From Rothia nasimurium (GTDB lineage Bacteria > Actinomycetota > Actinomycetes > Actinomycetales > Micrococcaceae), in assembly GCF_014217215.1 (NCBI RefSeq), contig NZ_CP056080.1, positions 1,736,001-1,800,000 on the forward strand: DNA of 64,000 nucleotides, given 5' to 3'. The notes beneath the pieces were generated by a model. It had not been told where the DNA came from, searched no databases, and saw nothing but the letters and a program-made list of their open reading frames with translations. This document shows positions 18,220 to 26,725 of the stretch, one piece after another; within the stretch, counting starts at the first letter, position 1; every line of letters begins with the position of its first letter. The position numbers and the translations under genes were made by a program.

Positions 18220-20783
18220 GTCAAAAGATTGAAACACTCCTCCCTGAAAAGCCCACAGCCCGTCTCAAGATCTATGCTTGGACACCGAATAACCCTCCTG
18301 CTGGTTATGAGGGTCTCATCAAGATTGGCCAGACCACCCAGGCCGATGTCAATGACCGCATTCGGCAGTCTCAAGGGCAAATGCAGCAGGAATATACCCT
18401 CCATATCGACGTCCTTGCTGAGCGCCAAGACGGCAGCCTCTTCAGAGATAAAGATGTTATTAACCATCTCAAAGCAAAAGGGTTCGATAACCCCGCTATT
18501 GGGTCGTCGCGTGAGTGGGTTCGCTGCACAGTTGCCGATGTATTAACAGCCATTGAGGAAATCCGTTTAGGCCAGGTCTTTTCAGATAAGCGCCACCAAA
18601 CTTTTGGGCTCCGCCCCGAACAACAACGTGCCGTAGATTTTACCTACGATTACTATTTTTCCCTCTGGCACGAAGAACCCGATGTTACGCCCCGATTCCT
18701 ATGGAACGCCAAAATGCGTTTCGGCAAAACATTTACCGCTTATAAGCTGGCCCAAAAAATGAATGCCCAGCGCGTTCTGGTTGTTACCTTCAAACCAGCA
18801 GTGCAGTCAGCCTGGCAAGAGGACTTAGAATCTCACATCGATTTTCAGGGATGGCAATACCTTAACGCGTCGAGAAAAGCCGCTCAGGAAGAATACGACC
18901 CATCACAGCCACTCGTATATTTTGGCTCTTTCCAAGACCTGATGGGCAGGGACAGGGCAACAGGGCTCATCAAAGCTAAAAATGAGTGGCTCCATACCAT
19001 CAACTGGGACCTTGTTATTTTTGACGAGTACCATTTCGGTGCCTGGCGTGACAAAGCAAAAGAGCTTTTCGAGGGCGAAGAAGCCACTGAACAGAAAGCT
19101 GAGTTAAAAGCTGAATTTAACGAGTCACTCAAGACTTTTGACAAAGAACTAGATGAGCTGGACAACGCCGAGCAGGACTTTCTACCTATTACAACCAGGG
19201 CGTACCTTTACCTCTCAGGTACACCTTTTAAAGCTCTAACCAGTGGTGAGTTCATCGAAGAGCAAATCTTTAACTGGACCTACACAGATGAGCAGCAGGC
19301 AAAAATTGATTGGGAACAGGAGCACCCTGGCGAGTTTAACCCCTACGGTTCTCTGCCTGAAATGCGCCTGATGACCTACCAAATGCCTGACGATATTCTA
19401 TCGATTGCAAGTCAAGGCGAGTTTGACGAGTTCGACCTCAACAGTTTCTTTGAAGCAACAGGCACTGGGGCTGAGGCCAGGTTCGTGCATGAATCAGATG
19501 TGCAGAAATGGTTAGACCTGATTCGTGGTGAACATGCACCAACTCAGTTAGACGCTCTCCGTTCAGGTTCGCGTCCGCCTTTCCCCTACGCCGACGTTAG
19601 ACTCCTACCGTATCTACAACATTCATTCTGGTTCCTGCCTAATGTTTCAGCTTGTCATGCTATGGCTAGTCTTCTGAAGGCCAGGCACAACACCTACTGG
19701 CATGATTATCAGGTTTTGGTTGTTGCTGGTGCCGAAGCTGGGGTGGGAGTTGGGGCTTTACCGCCTGTTCGGGACGCTATAGGTGATGGTTATAGTTCTA
19801 AGACGATTACGCTATCGTGTGGGAAGCTCACCACGGGTGTGACGGTCAAGCAATGGTCTTCGATTTTAATGTTGAGGAATTTATCGAGCCCTGAAACATA
19901 TTTTCAGGCTGCTTTCCGGGTTCAATCGCCGTGGTCGATTATGAATCCTGATGGTGATGATCCCAGCAGAGAAGATATCTTGAAGCCTGTAGCTTTTGTG
20001 TTTGATTTTGCTCCGACACGGGCTTTGCGTCAGATAGCTGAGTATGGTCAGAAGCTGAACCCGTCAGAGTCTAACCCTGAGAATTCGGTGGCTGAGTTGG
20101 TTAAGTTTTTGCCAGTGCTTGCCTATGACGGCGCGAAAATGACTCAGATAGATGCTGGGAGCATTCTTGATATTGCCATGGCTGGTACCTCTGCGACGCT
20201 TTTAGCTCGTAAATGGGAGTCAGCTGTTTTGGTTAATGTTGATAATGCGACGCTTCGTAGGGTCATGAATAGTGAGGCTGCTATGGAAGCTATCATGCAG
20301 ATTGAGGGTTTCCGCGCCTTGGGCACTGATGTAATTGAAACTGTAGTTAATAAGAGTGACAAGGTTTCTGAGACGAAGAAGTCTAAAGGTGCTTCCTTGT
20401 CTGCACGCGAGAAGAAGAAGCTGTCTGCGGAAGAGAAAGAATACAAAGATAAGCGAAAGAAGATTCAAGAAAAGCTCATCAAGTTTGCAACTCGCATTCC
20501 TGCTTTCATGTATCTAACCGATTTCCGTGAGAATACCCTGCAGGATGTTATTTCAAGGATCGAACCGGACTTGTTTAAGACTGTTACTGGCTTGAGTGTT
20601 GCTGATTTCGAGCTACTGGTTAGTTTGAGGGTTTTCAATTCGGTGCATATGAATCAGGCAGTTTTTGCGTTCCGCCGCTATGAAGATGCCTCACTCTCGT
20701 ACACCGGGATCAGAAGTCACAAAAATCTCCGACAAGTAGGGCTGTACGACACAGTAGTGGCAATTGAGGATGAGGGAAACTAG
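18216..20783 (+). CDS. GIY-YIG nuclease / SF2 helicase fusion, predicted restriction subunit
   Basis: Predicted ATP-dependent restriction enzyme subunit. The N-terminal domain (about 18-110) is a GIY-YIG/T5orf172-type nuclease: KIYAW at 18-22, LIKIGQTT at 34-41, Arg48 and a downstream SREWVRC supplying the glutamate. The superfamily 2 helicase part follows: NAKMRFGKTF at about 164-173 (Walker A, Lys171), FDEYH near 269-273 (DEAH-like box) and FQAAFRVQSP (motif VI-like). A lysine- and glutamate-rich segment lies near 720-750. The 855-residue product starts with GTG overlapping the methylase stop, and the HEPN gene begins directly after its TAG. Confidence 0.88.
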   Translation: MSQKIETLLPEKPTARLKIYAWTPNNPPAGYEGLIKIGQTTQADVNDRIRQSQGQMQQEYTLHIDVLAERQDGSLFRDKDVINHLKAKGFDNPAIGSSREWVRCTVADVLTAIEEIRLGQVFSDKRHQTFGLRPEQQRAVDFTYDYYFSLWHEEPDVTPRFLWNAKMRFGKTFTAYKLAQKMNAQRVLVVTFKPAVQSAWQEDLESHIDFQGWQYLNASRKAAQEEYDPSQPLVYFGSFQDLMGRDRATGLIKAKNEWLHTINWDLVIFDEYHFGAWRDKAKELFEGEEATEQKAELKAEFNESLKTFDKELDELDNAEQDFLPITTRAYLYLSGTPFKALTSGEFIEEQIFNWTYTDEQQAKIDWEQEHPGEFNPYGSLPEMRLMTYQMPDDILSIASQGEFDEFDLNSFFEATGTGAEARFVHESDVQKWLDLIRGEHAPTQLDALRSGSRPPFPYADVRLLPYLQHSFWFLPNVSACHAMASLLKARHNTYWHDYQVLVVAGAEAGVGVGALPPVRDAIGDGYSSKTITLSCGKLTTGVTVKQWSSILMLRNLSSPETYFQAAFRVQSPWSIMNPDGDDPSREDILKPVAFVFDFAPTRALRQIAEYGQKLNPSESNPENSVAELVKFLPVLAYDGAKMTQIDAGSILDIAMAGTSATLLARKWESAVLVNVDNATLRRVMNSEAAMEAIMQIEGFRALGTDVIETVVNKSDKVSETKKSKGASLSAREKKKLSAEEKEYKDKRKKIQEKLIKFATRIPAFMYLTDFRENTLQDVISRIEPDLFKTVTGLSVADFELLVSLRVFNSVHMNQAVFAFRRYEDASLSYTGIRSHKNLRQVGLYDTVVAIEDEGN

Positions 20784-22385
20784 ATGAAGCATTCAATTCG
20801 TTTGCGACTAGCAGTTGAGATACCAGATATACCATCACCGCCGAAGGACCAGCGCTCCTCATTCTTTATCTGGGAAACACCTGAAGAAAAAGATAAATCA
20901 ATAATCTGTATTGGCGATGTATCATATCATCCGTTAATTCAATATTTAAATCAAAATAAAGATATACCCGTCGTGGGCATTCAGACCACCAACACCATAA
21001 ATGACACTCCAATCAAGGAAATTTTTCCAGAGTTAAACAACGACAGGCACAACAAAGCAATAGCAGAATTAAACCTAGAGATTTCCACATATGCAACATT
21101 GAATAATTTAGAAATTGATTCAATTTTTAAAAATGTTGAATTAAAGACTTCCAGTCATTATGGAAGTGAAGTTTACCTACTCCAAGAGTTTAAGAAACCT
21201 ACACAGTTAGGTGAAATCTCACATCTTATTGAGGTAGCATTAACAAACTGCATGAAGCTAATACAGCAAACTCAACTTAACTTCTATATAGTTAGACAAC
21301 GCTTCGTTTCGCATTTAATAACCCCTCAGCTGCTCCCTCCTGCGTTACCAATTTCAGTAACTCAATTAAATAAAGGGTTTGAAACCTCAAGGAAGTTCAC
21401 TGTTGTACCAAATAAAAAATCAAACTACCATTGGGGAGAGCGTCGCACATCTCTAAGTGAAAATGAAATTATTCATTTCAAGTCGAACATAAATAGATTA
21501 TACTCTTCGTATACATCAGCATACTGGGATGCACTTAGAGAAGGAGAACTAACAGGGACAAAGTATGGACTTTACAAACCAGCCATACTTCTTTTTGCAA
21601 CCGCTGCTGAAATACTTTTTAATGACATCTACTTGTTTCTGCAATGGGAAAAATCCAAGCTCCCCAGCGAAGTATCTTCTGAATGGAATAGAAGTTTCTC
21701 CCAGAGATTAGATGTTGTATACGATGCTTTGAAGATTAGCAGGGCTGACATAGACCCCTGGGAGAAGAATATTCGACAAATTAGAAATAAAATTGCCCAT
21801 GCAGAATATATTCCCTCAGAAGAAGATTATACTAGTGCATTAATCTCAATTCGAGACCTGACAAAAATTATTTCAGATGCTGCAGCAAGTGTCATTTCTG
21901 AGCACCCGCTAACAGCGTTCTACATTCTTGGCGATAAGGGAGCAAAGAGCAGGGGGAAGTTCAAAATACTTCAGGAACTAGTTGTTATCCCGGCAGATGA
22001 GGCAAACGTTGAAATTCGCAAAAGGTTTAACATCTGGAAAGATTACTTTACTTCACACCGGGAATACATAAATAAAAAACCTAGATTAAGAACAAATGAT
22101 TGCATACCGTCACTTCTTTTCAATCCAGCAACACATGACTTTATAGTATGTTATTACGATGAAAATTGGGGGGTGGCAAGAAAAGCAATGATTATCAGCT
22201 CTGATTTAGATGATATAAAAAAGGTGCTTTCTTCTAAAGCGGAAATGTTCCCGGAAGGTATCCATCTGCATGTACTTCAGCCCGGAGCGATAAGACCGGA
22301 AAAAGAATCAGACTGGGTTCCTATTTATCATTTTACAGAGATAGTAAATCTAACTCCAAACCATTGGGTTTCTAATCAAAATTGA
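20784..22385 (+). CDS. HEPN-domain protein, last gene of the restriction-modification operon
   Basis: The 533 residues include an ApeA-like HEPN region at about 225-380, with FATAAEILFNDIYLFLQWEK and the signature RNKIAH at 334-339 (R-x4-H), the active site of HEPN ribonucleases in many defence and toxin systems. The N-terminal 200 residues are beta-rich and unassigned, and the C-terminal 150 residues are also unassigned. ATG abuts the stop of the nuclease-helicase gene, so it is translationally coupled. It is the most AT-rich gene in the window, with codon use unlike its neighbours, so it may have been added from another source. A role as an RNase effector is an inference. Confidence 0.7.
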   Translation: MKHSIRLRLAVEIPDIPSPPKDQRSSFFIWETPEEKDKSIICIGDVSYHPLIQYLNQNKDIPVVGIQTTNTINDTPIKEIFPELNNDRHNKAIAELNLEISTYATLNNLEIDSIFKNVELKTSSHYGSEVYLLQEFKKPTQLGEISHLIEVALTNCMKLIQQTQLNFYIVRQRFVSHLITPQLLPPALPISVTQLNKGFETSRKFTVVPNKKSNYHWGERRTSLSENEIIHFKSNINRLYSSYTSAYWDALREGELTGTKYGLYKPAILLFATAAEILFNDIYLFLQWEKSKLPSEVSSEWNRSFSQRLDVVYDALKISRADIDPWEKNIRQIRNKIAHAEYIPSEEDYTSALISIRDLTKIISDAAASVISEHPLTAFYILGDKGAKSRGKFKILQELVVIPADEANVEIRKRFNIWKDYFTSHREYINKKPRLRTNDCIPSLLFNPATHDFIVCYYDENWGVARKAMIISSDLDDIKKVLSSKAEMFPEGIHLHVLQPGAIRPEKESDWVPIYHFTEIVNLTPNHWVSNQN

Positions 22386-22585
22386 TATAGTTTTTAGTAA
22401 GAAAAATATTTTATCCGGCAGATTATTATGTAGATAATATTTAGTGGTTAACACCCTGGAGTATTCAGACAACTATTGGCTCACTATATCAATACTTCTT
22501 TGCCTCTCATTTTTCCCGGAATAATCTCGCTCCCCTGCTTGTTACTCCTGAAGCAATCCTCTGTCCATCTCGAAAGGTACAGCCC

Positions 22586-23251
22586 GTGCAGAACCAAGAC
22601 CTCAAGCAGCTCGTCCTCGACGCCGCCCACCGCCGCCGCGCCATCAAATTCTTCGACCCCGAGAAGAAAATCAGCGACGACGACATCAACTACATCCTCG
22701 AAATCGCTCGCCTCTCCCCCAGCTCCGTCGGCGCTCAGGGCTGGCGTTTCGTCGTCCTGCAAAACCCCAAAATTCGTGAAGCACTCAAGCCCTTCAGCTG
22801 GGGTGCAGCCCGCCAGCTCGGCGGCGCAAGCCACTTCATCCTGCTCCTGGCCAACCGCAACATGCAGCACGACGGCCCCCACATGCAGGCGTCACTCGCC
22901 TCCCGTAACCTCTCCCCCGAAGACCACGCTAAGGCCCTCGAAACCTACAAGAGCTTCCAGGTCAACGACATGGGGCTCACCACCGACCGCGCCCTCTTCG
23001 ACTGGGCAGCCAAGCAAACCTACATCGCCCTGGGCAACATGATGACCGCAGCCGCTCTCATCGGCGTTGACTCCTGCCCCATCGAAGGCTTTAACGCAGA
23101 CAAGGCCAATGCCCTCCTGGCTGAACACGGCATCATCGATCCCGCAACCGAAGGCATCGTCTCTATGCTCGCCCTCGGCTACCGCACCGAAGAACTCCCC
23201 TGGCCCCAGACCCGCAAGCCCGCCGAAGAGGTCATTACCTGGGTCAATTAA
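22586..23251 (+). CDS. Nitroreductase family protein, NAD(P)H-dependent
   Basis: Flavin-dependent oxidoreductase of the NfsB-like class. The 221 residues have the FMN-contacting RRAIKFFD at about 18-25, SPSSVGAQGWRFVV at about 44-57, the helix AAKQTYIALGNMMTAAALIG near 144-163, DSCPIEGF, and ALGYRTEELPWPQTRKP near the end. The substrate is unknown; related enzymes reduce nitro compounds or quinones. The GTG start has AAAGG nearby. Its high GC content and host-like codon use mark the right edge of the accessory island at about 22.5 kb. Confidence 0.88.
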   Translation: MQNQDLKQLVLDAAHRRRAIKFFDPEKKISDDDINYILEIARLSPSSVGAQGWRFVVLQNPKIREALKPFSWGAARQLGGASHFILLLANRNMQHDGPHMQASLASRNLSPEDHAKALETYKSFQVNDMGLTTDRALFDWAAKQTYIALGNMMTAAALIGVDSCPIEGFNADKANALLAEHGIIDPATEGIVSMLALGYRTEELPWPQTRKPAEEVITWVN

Positions 23252-23267
23252 CTAGAAATCTGACTGT

Positions 23268-23322
23268 CCACCAGACTCTCGCTGCGCCCATCATAGGCGT
23301 AGACGCTGCGAGAATCTGGTGG
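23268..23322 (+). terminator. Long hairpin after the nitroreductase gene
   Basis: Arms CCACCAGACTCTCGC and GCGAGAATCTGGTGG pair over 15 positions with one G-U type mismatch; an inner GCGCC/GGCGT pair extends the fold. There is no T-run, so it may be a processing site or a repeat rather than a classical terminator. Confidence 0.5.
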
Positions 23323-23374
23323 GCGTTCGCTATGCGCCCGACGCTCCAGGCCCAACAGATACCGCAAAATACAA

Positions 23375-23428
23375 GGACGCCGCCCCTCACTCCCCTGCCC
23401 AGCGGCAGGAAAGCGAGAGGCGGCGTCC
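23375..23428 (-). terminator. Terminator of the infC-rpmI-rplT operon
   Basis: GGACGCCGCC (23375-23384) and GGCGGCGTCC (23419-23428) pair, and the minus strand continues with TTGTATTTT. A second perfect hairpin (CCCCACCT/AGGTGGGG, 23432-23450) lies between it and the rplT stop. Confidence 0.65.
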
Positions 23429-23470
23429 GCACCCCACCTGCTAGGTGGGGAAAGACAAACCTAAAAAGAC

Positions 23471-23854
23471 TTAGGCAGCCTTGGGAGCTGAAGTGTCCTC
23501 AGGCAGGTTGTTCTTAGCGATTTCAACCAGAGCTGAGAAAGCAGCAGGCTCGTTAACAGCCAGCTCAGCCAGCATACGACGATCAACCTCAACCTCAGCA
23601 GCCTTCAGGCCCTGGATGAAGCGGTTGTAGGTCAGGCCCTCAGCGCGTGCAGCTGCGTTGATACGCTGGATCCACAGACGACGGAAGTCGCCCTTCTTCT
23701 TACGACGGTGGTCGTAGCTGTATACCAGTGAGTGAGTGACCTGTTCCTTAGCCTTACGGTAAAGGCGTGAACGCTGGCCACGGTAGCCTGATGCACGATC
23801 AAGGATTACTCGGCGCTTCTTGTGCGCGTTAACCGCGCGCTTCACACGTGCCAC
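23471..23854 (-). CDS. rplT: 50S ribosomal protein L20
   Basis: Primary-binding protein of the large ribosomal subunit. The 127 residues start [15 protein letters not shown], the usual L20 beginning, followed by the basic RNA-binding region ([20 protein letters not shown]) and the globular C-terminal half ([15 protein letters not shown]). It ends with a short Ala/Pro-rich tail. It is the last gene of infC-rpmI-rplT; in other bacteria L20 represses this operon, but I cannot identify an L20-binding leader here. Confidence 0.98.
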   Translation of the reverse strand: MARVKRAVNAHKKRRVILDRASGYRGQRSRLYRKAKEQVTHSLVYSYDHRRKKKGDFRRLWIQRINAAARAEGLTYNRFIQGLKAAEVEVDRRMLAELAVNEPAAFSALVEIAKNNLPEDTSAPKAA

Positions 23855-23968
23855 GTGTGTCTCCTAACGTCTATGTCCTACCCAGCTAAAAACTCTAGCG
23901 CTGGTGCAGGAGAGAAAATATCTACTTTTGGTGCGCCCTTTCGGGGCGAAGCTTCAAAAAGAAGGAGC

Positions 23969-24163
23969 TTACTTGCCCAGCATCTTCTTGATGACCTTAG
24001 CCTGACCGCCGGTTACGATCTGGTCAGAAGCCAGACGACGGGTCAGACGGGAGGACTTGTGCTCGAGGTAGTGGCGGCGGTTGGCCTGCTGGCGCTTAAC
24101 CTTGCCAGTACCGGTGAGCTTGAAGCGCTTCTTAGCACCAGAGTGGGTCTTCTGCTTCGGCAT
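23969..24163 (-). CDS. rpmI: 50S ribosomal protein L35
   Basis: Small basic ribosomal protein of 64 residues, starting [21 protein letters not shown] place the start at ATG 24163, which has AAGGAGA nearby, because family members begin exactly there; the open frame extends 21 codons further upstream but that part is non-conserved. It lies about 114 bp before rplT and 205 bp after infC. Confidence 0.97.
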   Translation of the reverse strand: MPKQKTHSGAKKRFKLTGTGKVKRQQANRRHYLEHKSSRLTRRLASDQIVTGGQAKVIKKMLGK

Positions 24164-24367
24164 GAGCCGATTCTCCTTACGTTCTACCCTCGCCCCGGTT
24201 ACGGGGTGAGGAACTGAAAAACTCAACGTCCCCGGCGGGCGGGGAAGTTTTAAGGGTGTTCTGCCCGCCCACCGGTGCCCTTATCATTCAATAAAAACAG
24301 CGGCAGAGCGAACGACGACCAAGCACGAAACCCTACACGAGCCCGCGCCTGGTTGTCTAAACAGCTC

Positions 24368-25018
24368 CTATTCGGCTGACGCCTGTGCCTTGAGCTCCTC
24401 GGGCATTGCATCTGCCAGGGAGTTAGTTACAGGGGTTGCCTCAGTGGTGTTGACGCGTTCGCGACCCTTGCGGCCACCTGACTTCTGGCTTTCACGGCGG
24501 GCTTCCTGCTTGCCGCGGAGCGGGGCAAGAACCATTACCATGTTACGACCGTCGACGCGGGGGTTGGACTCTACGGTGCCAACCTCGGTGAGGTCGTTTG
24601 CCATGCGTTCAAGCAGACGCACACCCATCTCGGGGCGCTGCTGTTCACGACCACGGAACTGAATCATAGCCTTGACCTTGTCACCGCCGGCGAGGAAACG
24701 ACGTGCGTGCCCTACCTTGGTTTCGTAGTCATGGGTGTCAATTTTGAGGCGGAAACGGATTTCCTTCAAAGAAGCGTTGACCTGCTTCTTTCGAGATTCA
24801 CGTGCCTTGACTGCGGCTTCGTACTTGTACTTGCCGAAGTCCATAAGCTTACACACAGGCGGCTTAGCGTTGGGAGCAACCTCAACCAGGTCGAGGTCAG
24901 ATTCCTGAGCAAGACGCAGTGCATCTTCTACGCGGACAATACCGACCTGTTCACCGCCGGGGCCGACGAGTCGAACTTCCGGAACGCGAATGCGGTCGTT
25001 GATGCGTGGATCGCTAAT
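24368..25018 (-). CDS. infC: Translation initiation factor IF-3 with an ATT start codon
   Basis: IF-3 binds the 30S subunit and proofreads the start codon. No ATG, GTG or TTG gives a complete protein; the first usual start would lose the N-domain. In frame upstream, ATT at 25018-25016 is followed by [18 protein letters not shown], exactly the conserved beginning of IF-3, and an AGGAG ribosome site stands seven bases before it. The 216-residue product has the N-domain (1-70), the linker helix [11 protein letters not shown] and the C-domain (about 80-165), plus a 45-residue tail rich in Arg, Ala and Glu. The AUU start is the known device by which IF-3 limits its own synthesis. Confidence 0.95.
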   Translation of the reverse strand: MSDPRINDRIRVPEVRLVGPGGEQVGIVRVEDALRLAQESDLDLVEVAPNAKPPVCKLMDFGKYKYEAAVKARESRKKQVNASLKEIRFRLKIDTHDYETKVGHARRFLAGGDKVKAMIQFRGREQQRPEMGVRLLERMANDLTEVGTVESNPRVDGRNMVMVLAPLRGKQEARRESQKSGGRKGRERVNTTEATPVTNSLADAMPEELKAQASAE

Positions 25019-25074
25019 GACAAAGCTCCTGTTGCTTGTGGTGGGGGTGTCCCCGTGAATTTCTGTGGGGGGGT

Positions 25075-25113
25075 GAAAAAAGCCCCCGGTTGCGGCTTGG
25101 CAAGCGGAGGCTT
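25075..25113 (-). terminator. Intrinsic terminator (attenuator candidate) in the infC leader
   Basis: On the minus strand AAGCCTCCG and CGGGGGCTT form a nine-base stem (one U-G pair) followed directly by six T. It lies about 57 bases before the infC start codon, inside the 5' leader, so transcripts would have to read through it to reach infC. Confidence 0.7.
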
Positions 25114-25230
25114 AGGTTACCTACCCAGGGTGAAGGCGCGGACGCCGGTAGTCGGCGCTGTGAGCCTTCGAAGGTTTCCCTTGCGGGAGCCTGGGGCTGA
25201 CCCGGTCGCCAGACTTGGCGGCAGCGGGTG

Positions 25231-25244
25231 GGAACTTAAGTTCC
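25231..25244. promoter_or_regulatory. 14-base perfect palindrome between infC and the DUF1844 gene
   Basis: GGAACTTAAGTTCC is a perfect palindrome in the 370-bp divergent intergenic region (25019-25388); with one bulged base the symmetry extends to GTGG/CCAC. It could be an operator for one or both genes. The rest of this region holds the infC leader and the repeated GCGGACGC-GG motif at 25138 and 25316. Confidence 0.4.
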
Positions 25245-25388
25245 ACTTGCAAACAGCTCTTAACATTACTGGGTTAGGGGCGGTTTTTCAAGGGTTTTGG
25301 CTGTTTTTCTTGGGGCGGACGCCGGTGGTCGGGTTGAGTGTGACGGGCGATTCACGCTCGGTGGGGTTGGTGTGAGATTCTAGTAACC

Positions 25389-25808
25389 ATGAGCAACGAA
25401 ACTAGCTACCGTTTTGAAGATTCCGCTGAGCCCGGCGAGGTACTGCCTGAAGGCCTGACTGCCGAGCAGGTTGAAGAAGTTAACGCCCAGATGCGCGATA
25501 TCGCTGAGGTTCCCGCGGTTGAGGTCATTACTACCGCTGCTGTTCACCTGATGAGCGCTGCTGCCGTCAAGTGCGGCCTGGCTGCTGAAGAGAACGCCGA
25601 AGACCTCAAAGATCTTGATGAGGCCCGCAAGCTGATTACCGCCCTGGCAGGTTTCGTTACCGCTGCGGCGCCCGAGATTGGTTCCCAGCATGCCGCTCCC
25701 CTGCGCGACGGCCTGCGTTCCCTCCAGCTGGCCTTCCGTGAGGCTTCCCCCTACCCGGACGCCCCCGGCAAGGGGCCCGGCGAAAAGTTCACCGGGCCGG
25801 TTTTCTAG
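25389..25808 (+). CDS. DUF1844 family protein
   Basis: Conserved protein of unknown function, 139 residues, acidic at the start. The core DIAEVPAVEVITTAAVHLMS (about 37-56) and DLDEARKLITALAGFV (about 78-93) are typical of DUF1844, and actinobacteria commonly carry this gene next to infC. It is predicted helical and cytoplasmic. The end is Pro/Gly-rich (ASPYPDAPGKGPGEKF). No clear ribosome site precedes the ATG, so the mRNA could be leaderless. Its stop overlaps the stop of the convergent SseB-like gene. Confidence 0.85.
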   Translation: MSNETSYRFEDSAEPGEVLPEGLTAEQVEEVNAQMRDIAEVPAVEVITTAAVHLMSAAAVKCGLAAEENAEDLKDLDEARKLITALAGFVTAAAPEIGSQHAAPLRDGLRSLQLAFREASPYPDAPGKGPGEKFTGPVF

Positions 25809-26725
25809 GCTGAGGCCAAGGCGATCTGCACTGAGTCAGCCTGCTCGGCAATGACCTGGTTGAGGGCGAGCCCCTGCTGGAAGGTCTGCACGGTCTGGTT
25901 GACCTGTTCCTGGGTGAGGCCGGGGCGGAGTTTGAGCATGATTTTCAGCTCTGGCCCGTGCCCACCACCTGCCAGTACGCGTCCGCTCGCGGTCTGCGAG
26001 TACACGCCGGTGCCGGGGCCTGCTTCAACCGCAACTACAGCAGACAGGGGCGCCGCAATGTTGCTGAGCTCTTCGGCGACCCGGGGGTTGCGGTAGGAGG
26101 GCACCCATTCTTCTCCCTTGGCGATTGCCCAGAAAGCTGGGCGGCGCACGACGAAGGTGAGGTCGGCGCCGGGGTTTACCACGATCAGCTGGTTCTCGTC
26201 TTCAACGGCTGATAGGGCGGTTTTCCGCATGTCTGCAGCAACCGGGCGGGCTAGGTCGTGCCAGGAGGTGAGGGCGTCTACGTTGGTAAAGACGGGGAGG
26301 GCGCGGCGTCCGTCCGGCGCCTGGATACTCACCAGCGCCATATCCGATTCTTTGTCTGATACCAGACCGTGCTCGGTGATTTCTGCTTGAGATAACTGGG
26401 CTACGACCGGGGCAAAGATACGCACGGAGCGCAGGGCATCGACCACGGCAACTTCATCGACTTCGCCCGCGGCAAAAGCATCGAGAACTTTTTGCAGGGC
26501 GGGGTCGGTTCTGCCGTCGTCGCCGGGGAACTGATGGGTATGGCTGGTGCCCTCCCCCAGGTTGCGTCCTTCCCAGGGCTGCCCGCCGGTATCGGTTTTT
26601 TGGCCGGCGGACGCCAGCTGGGCAGCAATATGTGCGGGGAGTTCCCGGCGGGGTGCGCTGGGGTCTCCGGGGTTGCCGTGCCCGTGGGTGTGGGCGCGGT
26701 GCACGCGATCTGAAAAGTCTGTCAC
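25805..26725 (-). CDS. SseB-family protein
   Basis: Protein with the SseB N-terminal domain; the family name comes from an E. coli factor affecting serine sensitivity, but the biochemical function is unknown. The 306 residues begin with a polar, His/Gly/Pro-rich, probably disordered region (1-75), then the SseB fold (about 75-215; RIFAPVV, DMALVSIQAPDGRRALPVFT, TSWHDLARPVAAD) and a C-terminal domain (about 225-306). GTG shares one base with the priA stop (TAGTG). It is the end gene of the leftward his unit, as in other Micrococcales. Confidence 0.85.
   Translation of the reverse strand: MTDFSDRVHRAHTHGHGNPGDPSAPRRELPAHIAAQLASAGQKTDTGGQPWEGRNLGEGTSHTHQFPGDDGRTDPALQKVLDAFAAGEVDEVAVVDALRSVRIFAPVVAQLSQAEITEHGLVSDKESDMALVSIQAPDGRRALPVFTNVDALTSWHDLARPVAADMRKTALSAVEDENQLIVVNPGADLTFVVRRPAFWAIAKGEEWVPSYRNPRVAEELSNIAAPLSAVVAVEAGPGTGVYSQTASGRVLAGGGHGPELKIMLKLRPGLTQEQVNQTVQTFQQGLALNQVIAEQADSVQIALASA

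Noticed and set aside
22386-22585. AT-rich stretch at the right edge of the island as a possible att site or gene
   Set aside because: It contains no ORF, tRNA end or direct repeat matching the left edge at 14.1-14.3 kb; only small AT palindromes are visible.
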